This document shows, in pieces, positions 63,353-64,000 of a stretch of 64,000 bases of DNA. The DNA lies in assembly GCF_000282035.1 (NCBI RefSeq), contig NZ_AKKA01000023.1:124001-188000 (forward strand). The letters are read 5' to 3'. The translations under genes and the position numbers were made by a program. Within the stretch, counting starts at the first letter, position 1. Every line of letters begins with the position of its first letter. The notes beneath the pieces were generated by a model. The model was given only the letters and a program-made list of their open reading frames with translations. It did no database searches and was not told the DNA's origin. Source of the stretch: Rhizobium sp. CF122. Lineage in GTDB: Bacteria > Pseudomonadota > Alphaproteobacteria > Rhizobiales > Rhizobiaceae.

Positions 63353-64000
63353 ATGTCTCAGCGTGATAAAAGGCTTGCGAGCCAGAGAACGTGGACTTTG
63401 GAGGTGCTATCGCACCTTAAGGTCCGGATGACGGCGGACCTTTGGCTTTATCTCGCCGTAGCAGTCTATTTCGTGATTGGTGTCGTGTTGCTGATCGCCG
63501 ATGGCCACGCCGAGATGATGTCTTTCGGGCTGTATTTCGACCAATGGACCTATCTGTTCCTGTTCTTGATGCCTTTGATGGCGATCATCTTCGACTATGC
63601 GTGGATTTTCTTTCGCTTCGACGATAGGCGATCGCTGGCTGTGCGAAGAGCATTTTCGCCTCAGCGTTTGGCCCATCTCTTCTCGGGCATGGCGTTGCTG
63701 ATGGCGCTGATGATTTTTCAAGGCACGTTCACATCGATCAAGAATCTATTGCCGATCATTCGGGGCGGCTTTCTCTACGATCAATGGCTCGCGAATCTCG
63801 ATGCCCTGCTGTCGTTCGGCCGCGATCCCTGGAAGCTCCTGCTCTCGATCGCTGGCCACGACGCCATCATCAAGATCGTGGATTGGAATTACAGCGTATT
63901 GTGGTTCGTGGTCTGCTTCGGAACGCTCTTTTACGTGGCAACCTCGCCGCGAGCGGCGTCGATGCGTGTCCGCTATATCAGCATGTTCATGCTCGTCTGG
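63353..64000 (+). CDS. Multi-pass membrane protein, PAP2-like, cut by the window end
   Basis: The frame is open from ATG 63353 to the last base (216 codons) and continues beyond it. It encodes several hydrophobic helices (about residues 35-55, 70-95, 120-140, 185-200). The layout resembles the N-terminal part of large PAP2-superfamily membrane phosphatases or inositolphosphotransferases; the catalytic motifs would lie beyond the edge, so this is a guess. A TTG at 63329 with AGGAGG about ten bases before it is an alternative start. Confidence 0.6.
   Translation, partial: MSQRDKRLASQRTWTLEVLSHLKVRMTADLWLYLAVAVYFVIGVVLLIADGHAEMMSFGLYFDQWTYLFLFLMPLMAIIFDYAWIFFRFDDRRSLAVRRAFSPQRLAHLFSGMALLMALMIFQGTFTSIKNLLPIIRGGFLYDQWLANLDALLSFGRDPWKLLLSIAGHDAIIKIVDWNYSVLWFVVCFGTLFYVATSPRAASMRVRYISMFMLVW

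Overview
The window looks like a chromosomal segment of a Rhizobiaceae bacterium (Rhizobium/Ensifer/Agrobacterium relatives). It is GC-rich, and its families are typical of that group: BA14K, DUF1236-SH3, ClpS2, MHYT-GGDEF-EAL, LsrB, tandem AbcR-like sRNAs and the greA/lps core-LPS cluster. The order carB, greA, lpsB, lpsE, lpsD, lpsC, lrp, trxB, lsrB, sRNA pair, ArsR matches what I remember of Sinorhizobium meliloti, but no alignment was run and the genus is left open. No insertion sequence, phage gene, CRISPR array, tRNA or rRNA was recognised.

Left part (1-23.7 kb). Two MaoC-like hydratases and a DUF2157-like membrane protein come first. A housekeeping set on the minus strand follows: ychF, a frameshifted GNAT gene, pth, rplY and prs. 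Two signalling blocks interrupt it. Between pth and rplY lies an operon of a PAS-GGDEF-EAL protein and a periplasmic binding protein. Between rplY and prs lie a MHYT-GGDEF-EAL protein, a large secreted protein, a 1084-residue zinc-ribbon/adenylate-cyclase/ATPase/TPR protein, a peroxiredoxin-like protein and a double Kazal lipoprotein. Then come a lipoprotein, a pita-bread hydrolase, pgeF, midA and lgt.

Middle part (24-47.5 kb). ubiK, a YbjN-family gene, proC and csaA lead rightwards towards a minus-strand unit of a MarR regulator, an OmpR-type regulator, an EnvZ-like kinase and a DUF1349 protein. After ilvE come small envelope proteins, a glyoxalase-like metallo-hydrolase and a cold-shock gene with a structured leader. 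Next are a DMT exporter, a class GN sortase operon (VIT/vWA substrate with a C-terminal LPQTAT signal, its sortase, then a PQQ sugar dehydrogenase), an aspartate aminotransferase, four very small genes, a Ca2+/H+ antiporter, a LysR/epimerase divergent pair and a streptomycin-kinase-like protein.

Right part (47.6-64 kb). An old yellow enzyme gene and an ArsR regulator precede two tandem minus-strand sRNAs, each with its own promoter and terminator. They sit next to lsrB, which is followed by trxB. Divergent from trxB are lrp and lpsC-lpsD-lpsE, which converge on lpsB-greA. The window ends with a DUF2235 hydrolase, carB, a zinc alcohol dehydrogenase and the start of a multi-pass membrane protein cut by the window edge.

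The most notable features are the duplicated sRNA locus with its duplicated upstream boxes, the sortase/substrate pair, the two c-di-GMP modules inside the ychF-pth-rplY-prs block, the double Kazal lipoprotein, and a one-base frameshift in the acetyltransferase downstream of pth.
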